From: Bacteroidota bacterium
Lineage (GTDB): Bacteria > Bacteroidota > Bacteroidia > Chitinophagales > Chitinophagaceae
Length of the DNA stretch: 64,000 nucleotides
Assembly (NCBI GenBank): GCA_029558715.1
Contig: JAKQEA010000113.1
Coordinates: 37,282 to 101,281, forward strand
Direction of reading: 5' to 3'
Shown: positions 44,023 through 54,851 of the stretch, piece after piece
Position numbering within the stretch: position 1 is the stretch's first letter
How the letters are laid out: every line of letters begins with the position of its first letter
Position numbers and translations under genes: made by a program
The notes under the pieces: model-generated
Databases searched by the model: none
Told to the model about the DNA's origin: nothing
Seen by the model: only the letters and a program-made list of their open reading frames with translations

Positions 44023-45870
44023 CTAATAACCCCTGACGTTCTTTCCTTCCATATAGTTCATGAAAGCCTTGTTCACTACTTTGTTTCCGCCCGGAGTAGG
44101 ATAATTACCTGTAAAATACCAGTCTCCTAAATTACCGGGGCAGGCTTTATGCAGGTCTTCTATGCTCTGGAATATTACATATACCGGAATATCAAGTCCT
44201 GAAGGTGTTATTAATTGAGCAATTTTACCGGAAATCTCTTCTGCAGTGAATTGCTTGTATAGTTGTTTTACAACATTCTCTGTATGAAGCTGATTATTTC
44301 GCTGAAGATCCTTGCATTTATCAAGCAGGCTGGTCAATAACTCTGTTTTACCTCTTTCCTTTATCAGTTCAACAGCAGCATTAAAAGCAATAAAGTCTCC
44401 CATTTTACTCATATCAATACCGTAGCAGTCCGGGTAGCGGATCTGGGGTGATGAGGATACAACAACTATTCTTTTTGGCTTTAATCTTCCCAGCATGCGG
44501 ATAATGCTTTCCTTAAGCGTTGTTCCTCTTACAATAGAATCATCAATCACTACCAGTGTGTCCTGCCCGGGACGAACGGTTCCATAAGTAATATCATAGA
44601 CGTGTTGGACCATTTCATTGCGGCTTACATCTTCCGTAATAAAGGTTCTCATCTTCACGTCTTTTATTGCAATCTTTTCTATGCGTATCTTACGGGTTAT
44701 CATTTCCGTAAGCTTCTCCGCATCGAAATCATTTCCCCAGCTTAGTATTCGTTCGATTTTTACTTTGTTGAGGTAATCTTCCATTCCTTTCAGCATCCCA
44801 TAAAATGCTGTTTCTGCTGTATTTGGAATAAAAGAAAAAATTGTATTCTTAAGATCATGATCAATGATGTTCAGCACCTGTTCGCTCAGGTTGTAACCCA
44901 ATGCATTCCTTTCTCTGTAAATTTTTTCGTCACTGCCTCTTGAAAAATAAATTCTTTCAAAGCTGCAGGCTTTTCTTTCTTTAGGCTCCAGTATCTGGGC
45001 TACTTCAATTTCTCCGTTCTCAGTTACTATCAATGCCTGTCCCGGCATCAATTCCTGCACTTCATTTTCACCAACATTAAAGGTAGTTCTGATAGCAGCC
45101 CTTTCAGAAGCAGCCACTACTACTTCATCATTAATGTAGTAATAGGATGGCCTGATTCCATGTGCATCACGAAAAACAAAACCGATACCATTACCTGTAA
45201 CGCCGCCTACATGAAAACCACCATCAAGAAGTGGAAGTGTTTTTTTCAACACTTTTTTAATATCCATTTTCTGAGGTGAAGCTTCATCTTCCTTGCAAAG
45301 AAAAGTATGCATGAGTTCTATCATGGCAGCAAGATCACTGAATCGAACAGTATGATGCGGCTCTTTCCCTACCAATGTGAATAGCTCATCCGAATTAACA
45401 ATATTAAAATTTCCTGCCAGGGCGAGATTGCGTGCAGGAATTGTATCTCTGTTTATGAAGGGGTGGCAATACTCCAGTTTATTTTTCCCTTGTGTTCCAT
45501 AACGAAGATGGCCCAATAATAATTCACCCAGGAAAGCTACATGCCCTTTCATCAAACCGGGGTGACTTTTTATATCAGGATGATATTTTTCCAGTTCTTC
45601 AATTTCTTTTCCTATCTGTTGAAAGATATCGGCTATGGCTTGCGGAGCATTACTGCGTATGCGATTCATGAAGGGGTAGCCAGGCTCTACATTAAGTTTG
45701 ACAGTTGCTACACCTGCCCCATCCTGCCCACGATTGTGTTGCTTTTCCATAAGCAGGTACAGTTTGTTAAGGCCCCACAGTACCGTACCATACTGTTGCT
45801 GGTAATATGAAAAAGATTTTCTTAACCGGATGAATGCCAGTCCGCATTCGTGTTTTATCGGGTCGCTCAT
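44023..45870 (-). CDS. Amidophosphoribosyltransferase (PurF-type)
   Basis: 615 residues, longer than the E. coli enzyme (505) and typical of a Bacteroidota variant. The class II glutamine amidotransferase begins at Cys9 (MSDPIKHECG), which would be freed as the N-terminal nucleophile by removing an 8-residue propeptide. RGQDGAGVAT and GHLRYGTQG are conserved, and the PRPP-binding loop is VVIDDSIVRGTTL. It makes 5-phosphoribosylamine, the first step of purine synthesis. It may not be the only PurF of this genome; some Bacteroidota carry a shorter one as well. Confidence 0.88.
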   Translation of the reverse strand: MSDPIKHECGLAFIRLRKSFSYYQQQYGTVLWGLNKLYLLMEKQHNRGQDGAGVATVKLNVEPGYPFMNRIRSNAPQAIADIFQQIGKEIEELEKYHPDIKSHPGLMKGHVAFLGELLLGHLRYGTQGKNKLEYCHPFINRDTIPARNLALAGNFNIVNSDELFTLVGKEPHHTVRFSDLAAMIELMHTFLCKEDEASPQKMDIKKVLKKTLPLLDGGFHVGGVTGNGIGFVFRDAHGIRPSYYYINDEVVVAASERAAIRTTFNVGENEVQELMPGQALIVTENGEIEVAQILEPKERKACSFERIYFSRGSDEKIYRERNALGYNLSEQVLNIIDHDLKNTIFSFIPNTAETAFYGMLKGMEDYLNKVKIERILSWGNDFDAEKLTEMITRKIRIEKIAIKDVKMRTFITEDVSRNEMVQHVYDITYGTVRPGQDTLVVIDDSIVRGTTLKESIIRMLGRLKPKRIVVVSSSPQIRYPDCYGIDMSKMGDFIAFNAAVELIKERGKTELLTSLLDKCKDLQRNNQLHTENVVKQLYKQFTAEEISGKIAQLITPSGLDIPVYVIFQSIEDLHKACPGNLGDWYFTGNYPTPGGNKVVNKAFMNYMEGKNVRGY

Positions 45871-45878
45871 GGAAGGCG

Positions 45879-45886
45879 CAAAGGTA
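45879..45886 (-). promoter_or_regulatory. -7 promoter element of the PurF-type gene
   Basis: TACCTTTG on the minus strand, exact TAnnTTTG match, 8 bases before the ATG at 45870. Confidence 0.45.
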
Positions 45887-45913
45887 GGCGATAAATACGA
45901 ACTATCCCGCTTA

Positions 45914-48900
45914 TTAATAAGGTTGATTATCCCTTAGCTGGGGAATAATTACCGAGAGGGAGCACCCGGAACCAGGTGCAGAGGTTATCTCAACTTTTCC
46001 ATTAAAAAGAGCCGCCCTTGTATTGATATTACTAAAACCAAGGCCCCCATTTTTCCTGGCGTTCGGGTCAAACCCTTTACCATCATCCCTAATATTGAGG
46101 ATAATATATTCAGCATCAGACTGGAGTTTTATCTGGATCGTAGTAGCCCCGGCATGCCGGATAATATTGCTTATCTGCTCCTGTATGATACGGAAAAGCA
46201 TCAGCCTGAGATTGACCGGAAGATTATCTTCGTTAAAGTAACGATATAAGAATTCAATATTAAATGTATGTGCCATTTTAAGCGCATCACAAAGATCCTG
46301 AACAGATTCTACCAGCCCCAGGTCTCCAAGAGTCGGCGGCACTAGCGACTGCGACATCTGTCTTATCTCATTTATGATGGAGGCCAGGTTTTTATGAGAA
46401 AGGCTGATCATCTCATGTACTTCACCGGTGGCTTTTTCCTTTGCCACTTCCAGGTATAATCTGGTGGTATTAAGGTGTTGATTAATATTGTCATGCAATT
46501 CTTTTCCAATCTCCCTTCTTTCCTTTTCCTGGCCGTCAATAGTAGCCTGTGTCACCTGTTTTTGTTTCTGGATTTCCTGCTCAATTAATTCCTGGGACAG
46601 CCTTTTTTGTTCGGTAATATCAGTAAAGGAACAAATGACATTGATAATATTTCCATCTCCATCCAACACCGGTTCGGCATTTACCAACAGCCAAACTCTA
46701 TCATTGGTAACAGGTCTGTAAATTCCCATCACCACATCCAATACAGGTTTTTTTGTTCTTAGTGCCACAGGAACAGGATGAGTATCTGCCGGGAAATCCT
46801 GTCCATCTTCATGTATAACATTCCACCCAGAATCCGGGGGAGTTATGCCAAGCAATTGATCCTCTGTTAACCCAAGTAAATCTAAGGCTGCCTGGTTTGT
46901 CACGACCATTTTCCCATTTTCATCCTGTAGCAGTACTCCCATCTTGAGATTATGTATCAGGTTCCTGAATCTTCTTTCACTTTCTCTCAGCTTATCTTCA
47001 ATCTTCTTTCTTTTAGAGTCATTTGTAAAATAAATGACCATTGCATTAAAAGTCGGATTATCCAGCAGATTGTGGCCTCTTACTGTACACCAGACCCATT
47101 CTCCGTTTGCATGAAGAAGGCGAAGAGAAATATAATTCAGCACCGATTCATTTTTAGACTCCATAGCAAAGGCTTCCAGCGCTGATTTAATATCTTCCGG
47201 AAAGACAAATTCGAAAATACTGCGACCCAAAAGATCAGCAGGTGCATACCCTGATATCTTATCAATTGATGGACTGCAATATTTTATACTACCCTTTGAA
47301 TCTGTCATTACTATACCATCCAATGAATGGGTGATCATATTACGGTAAAACAATTCACTCTCCTGGAGTTTTGCCTGGGCTTTTTTTCTTTCCGTTATAT
47401 CTCTTCCTACACCCAGCAAGCCAATTTTATTCCCCATATCATCATGTAATAATGATACAGTATGCAACAAATATTTCCGTTCCCCGTCACTTCCAACAAA
47501 AGATACTTCTCCTTTCCATATTCCGTTGGAGAAAACAATTTCAGCCACCTGGTCATGTGTATACGGTGAATAATCTGTATCCAGTACCCCCCTGAATGGT
47601 TTACCAATCGCTTCTTCTTCTGTAATTCCGGTCAGTTTTTCAATAATATGATTCCAGGAGGTTACAAACCTCTTCAGATCAGTTGTTACAATCACATCTG
47701 TAACATTATTAAGGATAGTTGCCTGGTTACGAAAACGTTTTTCACTTTCAATAAGAGCTTCTTCTGTTTGTTTACGCATAGTATCATCAAAAAAGTTGAT
47801 TACTATTCCTTTCACATAAGGATTGTCTAAGAGATTGTGCCCTCTTATCATACACCACATCCAGCCAGCTTTCTTGTTTAATATTCTTACAGAGATGAAT
47901 TTTTTTCTTCCTGAAACATTATTGATTTCATCCCAAAATGCAGTAATGACCTGCTGGCGATCATCCGGGTGAGCATAATCAAAAACATTTTTACCTAGAG
48001 CCTCTTCGATTGTATAACCCAGTATTGATGTAATTGAAGGCGATGCAAAAGTTACAACTCCCTCTATATTGGCGATCAGTATCCCATCAAGTGAGTTGGA
48101 AAACAGGTTGCGGTAAAATAATTCGCTGGCTTTAAGTTGTTGTTCTGCCTCACGTTGTTCTGTAATATCTTGCTGCGTACCCCAAACTCTTTTGAGTTCT
48201 CCACTTTCTACAATACCTGTCATCTGGTTTAGAAAGTGTTTGATTTTACCGTTACGGTCAAATTCCCTTGTCTCCACAGTAGTGGTTTGAAACCGATTTC
48301 TTATAAATTTTTTCAAATTCTCCACTCTTTCGGGGTCGGAAAAATCCATGAGCTGATCTAACGAGGCACCAATTATTTCATCTGCCTTATCATATCCGTA
48401 CATCCGTGCCAGGTTATCATTACACTCCACCAGACACGAATTCTTTTTCCAGTACTCGATGATTTTTTCAGGTGGGTCAGTTATTATCACCGGTTCCGCA
48501 GACTCAAACATCCAAAGCCCTTCCGCACTTTTTTCAAAAGCTTTGTATCGCTCTGAAAGTTTCCTTGCAATATTTTCTGACTCCTGTGCATTACCATCAC
48601 CACTTATATGTTGCACTCCAATAGCCTGTACCATTTTAATTTTACCGGGCTCCTCTGCAAAAGCAGAAATCTCCCAGGAAATTTCACGGTATCCATCACC
48701 CGCCAGCATTACTTTTAATTCCACTTTACATGGCTGCCCCGGTGCTTGAACACACTGTTTTACTGTCTTAGAAAATTTTTCAGCTTCCTCTCCCTGAAAA
48801 ATGGTATTAACCTGTTTGCCTAAAAAATCAGGTGAAAGATGATTAAATTCTTTCTGAAATAATGGGTTTACAAAAGCGAGATTCCCATTCAGATCAATAA

Positions 48901-48973
48901 GCAGGTAATAAAATTGCCCCGATTGCCGGAAATATTCCGCCAGGCCGTTTATATTGGATAATGAGGTAAACAT
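45914..48973 (-). CDS. Soluble sensor histidine kinase with six PAS domains (NarL-type)
   Basis: 1019 residues, no membrane helix, so cytoplasmic sensing. About six PAS domains cover residues 10-810. The third and fifth are clearly a duplicated pair (both ELFYRN..., SLDGI, and WCxxRGHNLLDNP). The kinase core is HisKA_3 (ERREIGKELHDN, His near 827) and HATPase_c with DDGKGFDP, GLGFSNI and the terminal GSGCSLSV. HisKA_3 kinases normally pair with NarL/LuxR-type regulators, but none is adjacent. Ligand or cofactor is not evident; no haem or flavin Cys motif was recognised. Confidence 0.9.
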   Translation of the reverse strand: MFTSLSNINGLAEYFRQSGQFYYLLIDLNGNLAFVNPLFQKEFNHLSPDFLGKQVNTIFQGEEAEKFSKTVKQCVQAPGQPCKVELKVMLAGDGYREISWEISAFAEEPGKIKMVQAIGVQHISGDGNAQESENIARKLSERYKAFEKSAEGLWMFESAEPVIITDPPEKIIEYWKKNSCLVECNDNLARMYGYDKADEIIGASLDQLMDFSDPERVENLKKFIRNRFQTTTVETREFDRNGKIKHFLNQMTGIVESGELKRVWGTQQDITEQREAEQQLKASELFYRNLFSNSLDGILIANIEGVVTFASPSITSILGYTIEEALGKNVFDYAHPDDRQQVITAFWDEINNVSGRKKFISVRILNKKAGWMWCMIRGHNLLDNPYVKGIVINFFDDTMRKQTEEALIESEKRFRNQATILNNVTDVIVTTDLKRFVTSWNHIIEKLTGITEEEAIGKPFRGVLDTDYSPYTHDQVAEIVFSNGIWKGEVSFVGSDGERKYLLHTVSLLHDDMGNKIGLLGVGRDITERKKAQAKLQESELFYRNMITHSLDGIVMTDSKGSIKYCSPSIDKISGYAPADLLGRSIFEFVFPEDIKSALEAFAMESKNESVLNYISLRLLHANGEWVWCTVRGHNLLDNPTFNAMVIYFTNDSKRKKIEDKLRESERRFRNLIHNLKMGVLLQDENGKMVVTNQAALDLLGLTEDQLLGITPPDSGWNVIHEDGQDFPADTHPVPVALRTKKPVLDVVMGIYRPVTNDRVWLLVNAEPVLDGDGNIINVICSFTDITEQKRLSQELIEQEIQKQKQVTQATIDGQEKERREIGKELHDNINQHLNTTRLYLEVAKEKATGEVHEMISLSHKNLASIINEIRQMSQSLVPPTLGDLGLVESVQDLCDALKMAHTFNIEFLYRYFNEDNLPVNLRLMLFRIIQEQISNIIRHAGATTIQIKLQSDAEYIILNIRDDGKGFDPNARKNGGLGFSNINTRAALFNGKVEITSAPGSGCSLSVIIPQLRDNQPY

Positions 48974-49092
48974 TACTACAACAAATGTCTTCTTTGTACG
49001 GTGATCATTCCGGTAAAAATAGTTATATTAATAATTTATCATAGTAGTTTATTTACTGCTATTTTGAAATTCCCCGGACCTTTATAAAAGAA

Positions 49093-49116
49093 AAGCCGTT
49101 ACTCTTGTAACGGCTT
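49093..49116 (-). terminator. Terminator after the SurA-like gene
   Basis: A 10-bp perfect stem (AAGCCGTTAC and complement) with a 4-base loop, followed on the minus strand by TTCTTTTAT. It ends the transcript of the gene at 49140-50513. Confidence 0.82.
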
Positions 49117-49139
49117 CCATTAAATATATTCTGTCATAT

Positions 49140-50513
49140 TTAGAATGCTTTTGTATCTGTGGCAAACTTTTGCAGTTGCGGGCACTCTTCAGCTGTCGCC
49201 GGATCTATCATAACATAATAAGAGGGAAGTTTGTTTTTTAGCCATTTCTCCATAGTCTTGCTTTTCTTTTCTTCCAGGGCAAAGTTGGAAATTTTACTGT
49301 AATCATCCTGCATATTCATCCGGTGCGGTTGTGAACGGGATTTAAGGTAAACAACCCGTACTCCTTTTTTGCCCTGCTCACTCTCAAAGGCTGTAGGCTG
49401 TGAGTAATCGCCTACTTTCATTTTACCCAACATTGCTACCATGTCTTTATCCAGCATATCGATTGTAACAAAGGTAGATCCTTCCCTGTCCGTAATGCAC
49501 GGACCTGTATACTTTGCTGCTTCATCATCGCTATATTTGGAAGCTGCTTCATTAAAGCCTATGGTTCCGGCTATTATCTTTGAGCGAACTGTATCCAGTT
49601 TTCTTCTTGCCTGCCCGATCTCTTCTTCTGTAACAGGAGGTATACGGAGAATATGACGCACTATCGCATCATCACCATTACGTTGCACCATCTGAATAAT
49701 ATGGAATCCAAATTTTGATTTAACAGGAGGAGATATTTCACCTTCCTTCAGCCGAAATGCAGTTGACATAAATACAGGATCCCATGTCTTTTCAGTTCTG
49801 TTTATCTGGTACTGGCCACCCCTATCGCGGCTTCCGGGATCTTCCGAAACCTTTTTAGCTAACTGCTCAAAAGTAGTAACCTTCATCTCAATCTGCTTCT
49901 TATAATTATTCATTTCTCCCACAATATACTGTTCGAGTTCTCTTGATGGTTTGGGATAAATAATAATTTGGCATATTTCCAGCTCAGATTCATAAAAAGG
50001 GAGACTGTCTTTTGGTATTTTATCAAAATACGCTTTTACTTCTATCGGGGTAATTCTTACATTGTCAACGATCTTACGTTGCATAGCCTGCGCCAGTTTC
50101 TGTTCCTTTACAGACTCTCTTGCATCATCTTTTATCTGGTAGATGGTTTTTCCGGCAATCTCTTCCAGTGCTTCCTGGCTTCCTAACTGGTTAATATAGG
50201 TTCTGATCCGATTATCCAGGTCAGCTTCTACCTCTTCATCAGTAACGGGAAGAGAATCTTTCATCGCCTGCAGCATCAACACTTTTGAAATGATTGCCTG
50301 TTCCATCAACAAACATTCACCATTCTCCGGAACAGTGCCTCCCTGCCGGACAATATCAGCCAATGAATTTTTAATATCAGAATACAGGATGATCCTGTCA
50401 CCGACTATACCGGCAATTTTATCCGCTATCACTTTTTTGGGCTGACCCTGAGCCGATGTAATAATCGCCAGAGTTAAAAAACAGGCCGTTAAGATTTTCT
50501 TTGTAATAAGCAT
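49140..50513 (-). CDS. SurA-like periplasmic peptidyl-prolyl isomerase
   Basis: 457 residues with a signal peptide (1-23, ending TSAQGQ). A SurA N-terminal helical region (about 27-170) precedes two parvulin modules: the first near 178-280 (LEICQIIIYP, GGQYQINRTEKTWDPVF, KSKFGFHIIQM), the second near 285-390 (IVRHILRIPP, SQPTAFESEQGKKGVRV). It escorts unfolded outer-membrane proteins across the periplasm. The -7 element ends 5 bases before the ATG. A gap of 128 bases separates it from infB. Confidence 0.88.
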   Translation of the reverse strand: MLITKKILTACFLTLAIITSAQGQPKKVIADKIAGIVGDRIILYSDIKNSLADIVRQGGTVPENGECLLMEQAIISKVLMLQAMKDSLPVTDEEVEADLDNRIRTYINQLGSQEALEEIAGKTIYQIKDDARESVKEQKLAQAMQRKIVDNVRITPIEVKAYFDKIPKDSLPFYESELEICQIIIYPKPSRELEQYIVGEMNNYKKQIEMKVTTFEQLAKKVSEDPGSRDRGGQYQINRTEKTWDPVFMSTAFRLKEGEISPPVKSKFGFHIIQMVQRNGDDAIVRHILRIPPVTEEEIGQARRKLDTVRSKIIAGTIGFNEAASKYSDDEAAKYTGPCITDREGSTFVTIDMLDKDMVAMLGKMKVGDYSQPTAFESEQGKKGVRVVYLKSRSQPHRMNMQDDYSKISNFALEEKKSKTMEKWLKNKLPSYYVMIDPATAEECPQLQKFATDTKAF

Positions 50514-50518
50514 AAGTT

Positions 50519-50526
50519 CAAAAGTA
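50519..50526 (-). promoter_or_regulatory. -7 promoter element of the SurA-like gene
   Basis: TACTTTTG on the minus strand, exact TAnnTTTG match, 5 bases before the ATG at 50513. Confidence 0.5.
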
Positions 50527-50641
50527 CTTTGCCGGGTATAACTTAAATATTATAAGGCAGGTATTTAACAAAAGTTTGATAAGAAGTCCCGGGTTTTCAG
50601 CTATTAAACATGATTAACTGGCAACTCTGAAGTTCAGAAAA

Positions 50642-53482
50642 CTAAAGAGTTCTCTTAACTTCTTCAATCTCGTAAGCTTCCACCACATCACCTACTTTGA
50701 TATCGCTGAAATTTTTAATGGTTAAGCCGCACTCCATACCCGAAACCACTTCTTTGGCATCATCTTTAAAACGCTTCAATGAAGCCAGTTCTGCATTGGC
50801 GCCTTCACCGGTTGGATATATAACAATACCATCACGGATAAGACGTATTTTAGAATCCCGTTTGATCTTTCCGTCCAGTACAAAACATCCTGCAACGGTA
50901 GCTTTATCAAATTTAAATACTTCCCTGATCTCCACATTAGCAACAATCCTCTCCTGTACTTTAGGCTCAAGCATACCTTCCATCGCACTTTTCACTTCTT
51001 CTATAGCATTATAGATGATTGAATACATCTTTATTTCGATCCCGGCATTGTCAGCTAATCTTGATGCCTGAAGTGAAGGACGTACGTTAAAGGCAATAAC
51101 GATTGCATCTGAAGCTTCTGCCAGCACTATATCACTTTCGTTGATCTGGCCAACTCCTTTATGGATTACACTTACCAGGATCTCTTGCGTAGATAGTTTT
51201 TGTAATGAGTCACTCAACGCTTCTACTGAACCGTCCACATCACCCTTGATGATTACTTTCAGTTCTTTAAAGCTTCCTAATGCAAGACGGCGACCAATTT
51301 CATCCAATGTGATATGTTTCTTGGTGCGAATACCCTGTTCCCTTAATATCTGTGCACGGCGATAAGCGATTTCTTTTGCTTCAGCCTCGTCTTCATATAC
51401 TTTAAATTTCTCACCGGCCTGCGGAGCACCATTCAACCCTAATATTACTGCCGGAGCAGAAGGCCCGGCCTTATCTTCTCTTTTATTCCTTTCATTAAAC
51501 ATTGCTTTCACACGACCAAAATACTGTCCGCTCACAATCAAATCTCCGGGTTTCAATGTTCCGTTTTCAACAAGGAGGGTTGCCACATATCCACGGCCCT
51601 TATCCAATGAAGCTTCAATGATAGTTCCTGTAGCCTCTCTCTCAGGATTTGCTTTTAAATCCAGCAATTCTGCTTCCAGTAAAATTTTCTCTAATAGCTT
51701 ATCAATATTCAATCCTTTCTTGGCAGCAATTTCCTGATTTTGGTATTTACCACCCCATTCTTCCACTAATAAATTCATTTGCGAAAGCTGCTCGTAAATT
51801 TTTTGCGGATTAGCTCCGTCTTTATCAATCTTGTTGATGGCAAAAATCATGGGTACACCAGCAGCCTGGGCATGGCTGATAGCCTCACGGGTTTGTGGCA
51901 TCACTGCATCATCTGCTGCAATTACAATTACAGCTATGTCAGTAACCTTAGCACCCCTTGCCCTCATCGCAGTAAATGCTTCGTGACCCGGTGTATCTAA
52001 GAAAGTAATTTCTTTTCCATTGGGCAATTCTACCTGGTAAGCGCCAATGTGCTGTGTAATACCGCCAGCCTCTCCTGCTACCACATTAGCACTTCTGATA
52101 TAGTCAAGTAATGATGTTTTACCATGATCTACGTGGCCCATAATAGTAACTATCGGAGAACGGGGTTTGAGATCCTCTTCATTATCTTCTTCAATTTCTT
52201 CCTCCATTTCCATCTGCTTCTCCATATCGATAAACTCCACATCGAATCCAAACTCACTGGCCACCAGTTCTATTACTTCTGCATCCAGACGCTGATTAAT
52301 AGATACCATAATACCAAGACTCATACACTTGCTGATAACTTCAGCAAAACTTACATCCATCAGGTTAGCCAGCTCACTAACACTGATAAATTCTGTAACC
52401 TGTAGTTTGTTATCTTCTGCCGCCTCACCCATGGCATCAGCCATTTCCTGCCTTTTTTCCCGGCGCAACTTGGCCTTAAGACTTTTGCCTTTCCCTCCGC
52501 CACCTGATAATTTGGCTTGTGTTTCTTGTATTTTTTTCTGAATCTCTTTTTCGTCGATCAGTTTTTCCTCACGACGTCCACCACCAGCTGCCGCACCTCT
52601 TCCACGATTGAAACTACCTCCTCCTCCAGCGCCTCCCCTTCCACGATTGAAATTACCCCCACCACCACCGGGTCTTTTATCTTCTTCTTTGTTGATGAAA
52701 ATTTCCCGTTTGTTGTCCTTCTTCTCTATCGGAATACGTTTTCTTTTCTTCTTCTCGTCTTTTACAGGTCTTGTATCACTATCAACAGGTAACTCAATTT
52801 TACCTAATATCTTAGGACCTGTCAGTTTTTCAACTTCTATATTTTCAATAACCGTTTGCTGCTCTTCAGCTACTGGCTCTTCCTTTACTACAATTTCTTC
52901 AACTGGCTTTTCTACTGCCTCTATTTCTTCTTCCTTTTTCTTTTTCCCTTTGCCCTTTGCAGGTTTTTCTTCCTCAACAGGTTTTACTTCTTCTTTCTTT
53001 GCCTTTACTCCTTTTTTCGGCCGGGTAGAAGAATCTATTGCAGAGAGATCAATTTTCTTAACCACTTTTGGCCCTTCAATTTCAGGAGCTTCCAGCTTAA
53101 CAACCTCCTCCTCTTTCTTTTCCTCCTCTTTAACCGGCTTAACGGGTTTCTCTTCTGCGGGTTTAGCTTCTTCTTCCTTCTTAGGTGTTTTAGCAGCTGG
53201 CTTTTCTTCCTTTTTAAAACTTATTTCCTCATCTTCTTTCTTTTTCTTCGCCTCTCCTTGTGCGCCTTTAGGCAATTCAAGCTGATCGCTTTTCATTTTA
53301 GCAGCCTTATCACTCTGGAACTCCTGCTGTAAGGCACGGTACATATCCTCACTCAACTTTGAAGTAGGTTTCAGCTCATCTTTGGGAAAACCTTTCCCTA
53401 ACAGGAAATCAATAATAGTATCCTGCCCAACGTTAAACTCTTTAGCCGCAGCTAATAATCTTGGAAGTTTTAATTCTGCCAT
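50642..53482 (-). CDS. infB: Translation initiation factor IF-2
   Basis: 946 residues. An IF2_N segment (1-45, [16 protein letters not shown]) precedes a long low-complexity region (about 55-345) rich in Lys, Glu and Pro and then Gly/Arg, with [14 protein letters not shown] repeats. A second IF2_N-like domain is near 360-425. The G domain has [17 protein letters not shown] and [10 protein letters not shown], followed by the usual domains II to IV. It brings initiator tRNA to the 30S subunit. It is the last gene of the rimP-nusA-infB operon, 94 bases after nusA. Confidence 0.97.
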   Translation of the reverse strand: MAELKLPRLLAAAKEFNVGQDTIIDFLLGKGFPKDELKPTSKLSEDMYRALQQEFQSDKAAKMKSDQLELPKGAQGEAKKKKEDEEISFKKEEKPAAKTPKKEEEAKPAEEKPVKPVKEEEKKEEEVVKLEAPEIEGPKVVKKIDLSAIDSSTRPKKGVKAKKEEVKPVEEEKPAKGKGKKKKEEEIEAVEKPVEEIVVKEEPVAEEQQTVIENIEVEKLTGPKILGKIELPVDSDTRPVKDEKKKRKRIPIEKKDNKREIFINKEEDKRPGGGGGNFNRGRGGAGGGGSFNRGRGAAAGGGRREEKLIDEKEIQKKIQETQAKLSGGGGKGKSLKAKLRREKRQEMADAMGEAAEDNKLQVTEFISVSELANLMDVSFAEVISKCMSLGIMVSINQRLDAEVIELVASEFGFDVEFIDMEKQMEMEEEIEEDNEEDLKPRSPIVTIMGHVDHGKTSLLDYIRSANVVAGEAGGITQHIGAYQVELPNGKEITFLDTPGHEAFTAMRARGAKVTDIAVIVIAADDAVMPQTREAISHAQAAGVPMIFAINKIDKDGANPQKIYEQLSQMNLLVEEWGGKYQNQEIAAKKGLNIDKLLEKILLEAELLDLKANPEREATGTIIEASLDKGRGYVATLLVENGTLKPGDLIVSGQYFGRVKAMFNERNKREDKAGPSAPAVILGLNGAPQAGEKFKVYEDEAEAKEIAYRRAQILREQGIRTKKHITLDEIGRRLALGSFKELKVIIKGDVDGSVEALSDSLQKLSTQEILVSVIHKGVGQINESDIVLAEASDAIVIAFNVRPSLQASRLADNAGIEIKMYSIIYNAIEEVKSAMEGMLEPKVQERIVANVEIREVFKFDKATVAGCFVLDGKIKRDSKIRLIRDGIVIYPTGEGANAELASLKRFKDDAKEVVSGMECGLTIKNFSDIKVGDVVEAYEIEEVKRTL

Positions 53483-53576
53483 TCAGGTTTTTTAGTTAAA
53501 TGTTTATTGGTTAACTGGTTAATTGGGATAGATCCTGTATACACTTAATTAACTCAATTAACCTAATACCCTTCTG

Positions 53577-54824
53577 TTATTCTTTTTCAAACTCTTCTTT
53601 CAAAATCTTTCTTAAATCGTCAATAGTCTCTTTTTCCAGGTCTGTTCTCCTTTCTAATTCCTCGGGAGTAAGAGCCAACACACTTCTTGCCGTATCACAA
53701 CCAACTCTCTTTAGTTCGTCAATGATCCATGTTTCAATTTCATCGCTGAATTCCTCCAGGTCAATATCAAACTCTTCTGTCTCTCCTTCATTATCACGGT
53801 ATACATCAAGCTCATACCCGGTCAATTCTGAAGCCAGTTTAATGTTTACACCCCGGCGACCAATTGCCAATGAAACCTGGTCGGGTTTAAGGTAAACATT
53901 TGCATGTTTATTCTCATTATCCAGCTCCATGCTGGTTATTTTGGCAGGTGTCAATGAACGCTGTATGAGTAACTGAATATTACTTGTCCAGTTAATCACA
54001 TCTATGTTTTCATTTTTTAGTTCCCGAACGATACCATGAATACGGCTACCTTTCATACCTACACAAGCACCTACCGGATCGATACGGTCATCATATGACT
54101 CCACCGCTACTTTGGCTCTTTCTCCCGGATCCCGAACGATCTTCTTAATTACAATGAGGCCATCAAAGATCTCGGGTACTTCAATCTCCAGCAATTTCGC
54201 CAAAAAGTCCGGTGAAGTTCGTGAAAGAATAATAACAGGGTTGTTATTCTTCATATCCACTTTTTTCACTACTGCACGGGTATTCTCCCCTTTTTTGAAA
54301 TAATCCTGTGGTATCTGTTCGCTTTTAGGCAGAATCAATTCATTCCCTTCTTCATCCAGCAGCAAGATCTCTTTCTTCCAAACCTGGTATACTTCGGCAC
54401 TAATGATCTCACCAATTCTGTCACCATATTTCTTAGCCAGTACATTCTTCTTCAAATCACTAATACGGCTGGCTAATGTTTGTTTAGCAGCGAGGATTGC
54501 CCGGCGGCCAAAATCAAGCAGGTCAATCTCTTCGTACAACTCTTCTCCCACTTCAAAGTCAGGTTCAATTTTTACCGCATCTTTATATGCAATCTGTGCC
54601 AGCGGATCTTCCACCTGCCCGTCTTCCACAATCATGCGACGGCGGATAATTTCAAGGTCACCTTTTTCGGCGTTTACAATCACATCAAAGTTCTCATCAC
54701 TGCCATACTTTTTACGCAATAAGGTTTTAAAAACATCTTCCACCACTTTCATCATGGTCGGGCGGTCAATATTTTCCGCATCTTTAAAATCCTGGAATGC
54801 GTCGATCAGGTTAATACTTGACAT
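53577..54824 (-). CDS. nusA: Transcription termination/antitermination protein NusA
   Basis: 415 residues. N-terminal RNA-polymerase-binding domain (1-125), S1 domain (about 130-200, GEIISAEVYQVWKKEI), then two KH domains with VGACVGMKGSRI and VSLAIGRRGVNIKLA. There are no C-terminal acidic repeats, unlike E. coli NusA (495 residues), but a short helical extension EELERRTDLEKETIDDLRKI remains. It affects pausing, termination and antitermination. Co-transcribed with rimP (27-base gap) and infB. Confidence 0.96.
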   Translation of the reverse strand: MSSINLIDAFQDFKDAENIDRPTMMKVVEDVFKTLLRKKYGSDENFDVIVNAEKGDLEIIRRRMIVEDGQVEDPLAQIAYKDAVKIEPDFEVGEELYEEIDLLDFGRRAILAAKQTLASRISDLKKNVLAKKYGDRIGEIISAEVYQVWKKEILLLDEEGNELILPKSEQIPQDYFKKGENTRAVVKKVDMKNNNPVIILSRTSPDFLAKLLEIEVPEIFDGLIVIKKIVRDPGERAKVAVESYDDRIDPVGACVGMKGSRIHGIVRELKNENIDVINWTSNIQLLIQRSLTPAKITSMELDNENKHANVYLKPDQVSLAIGRRGVNIKLASELTGYELDVYRDNEGETEEFDIDLEEFSDEIETWIIDELKRVGCDTARSVLALTPEELERRTDLEKETIDDLRKILKEEFEKE

Positions 54825-54851
54825 AGCTCAAAATTTTGTAATCCTGGTTGA

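Noticed and set aside
48974..49092. Gap between the PAS kinase and the SurA-like gene as a possible RNA gene
   Set aside because: A+T-rich, no stable fold besides the terminator at 49093-49116, no tRNA-like pattern.
52608..53332. Long plus-strand frames of 225 and 158 residues opposite infB
   Set aside because: They arise from the Lys/Glu- and Gly-rich codons of the IF-2 linker read backwards. Their products are Ser/Phe-rich low-complexity sequences without any motif.
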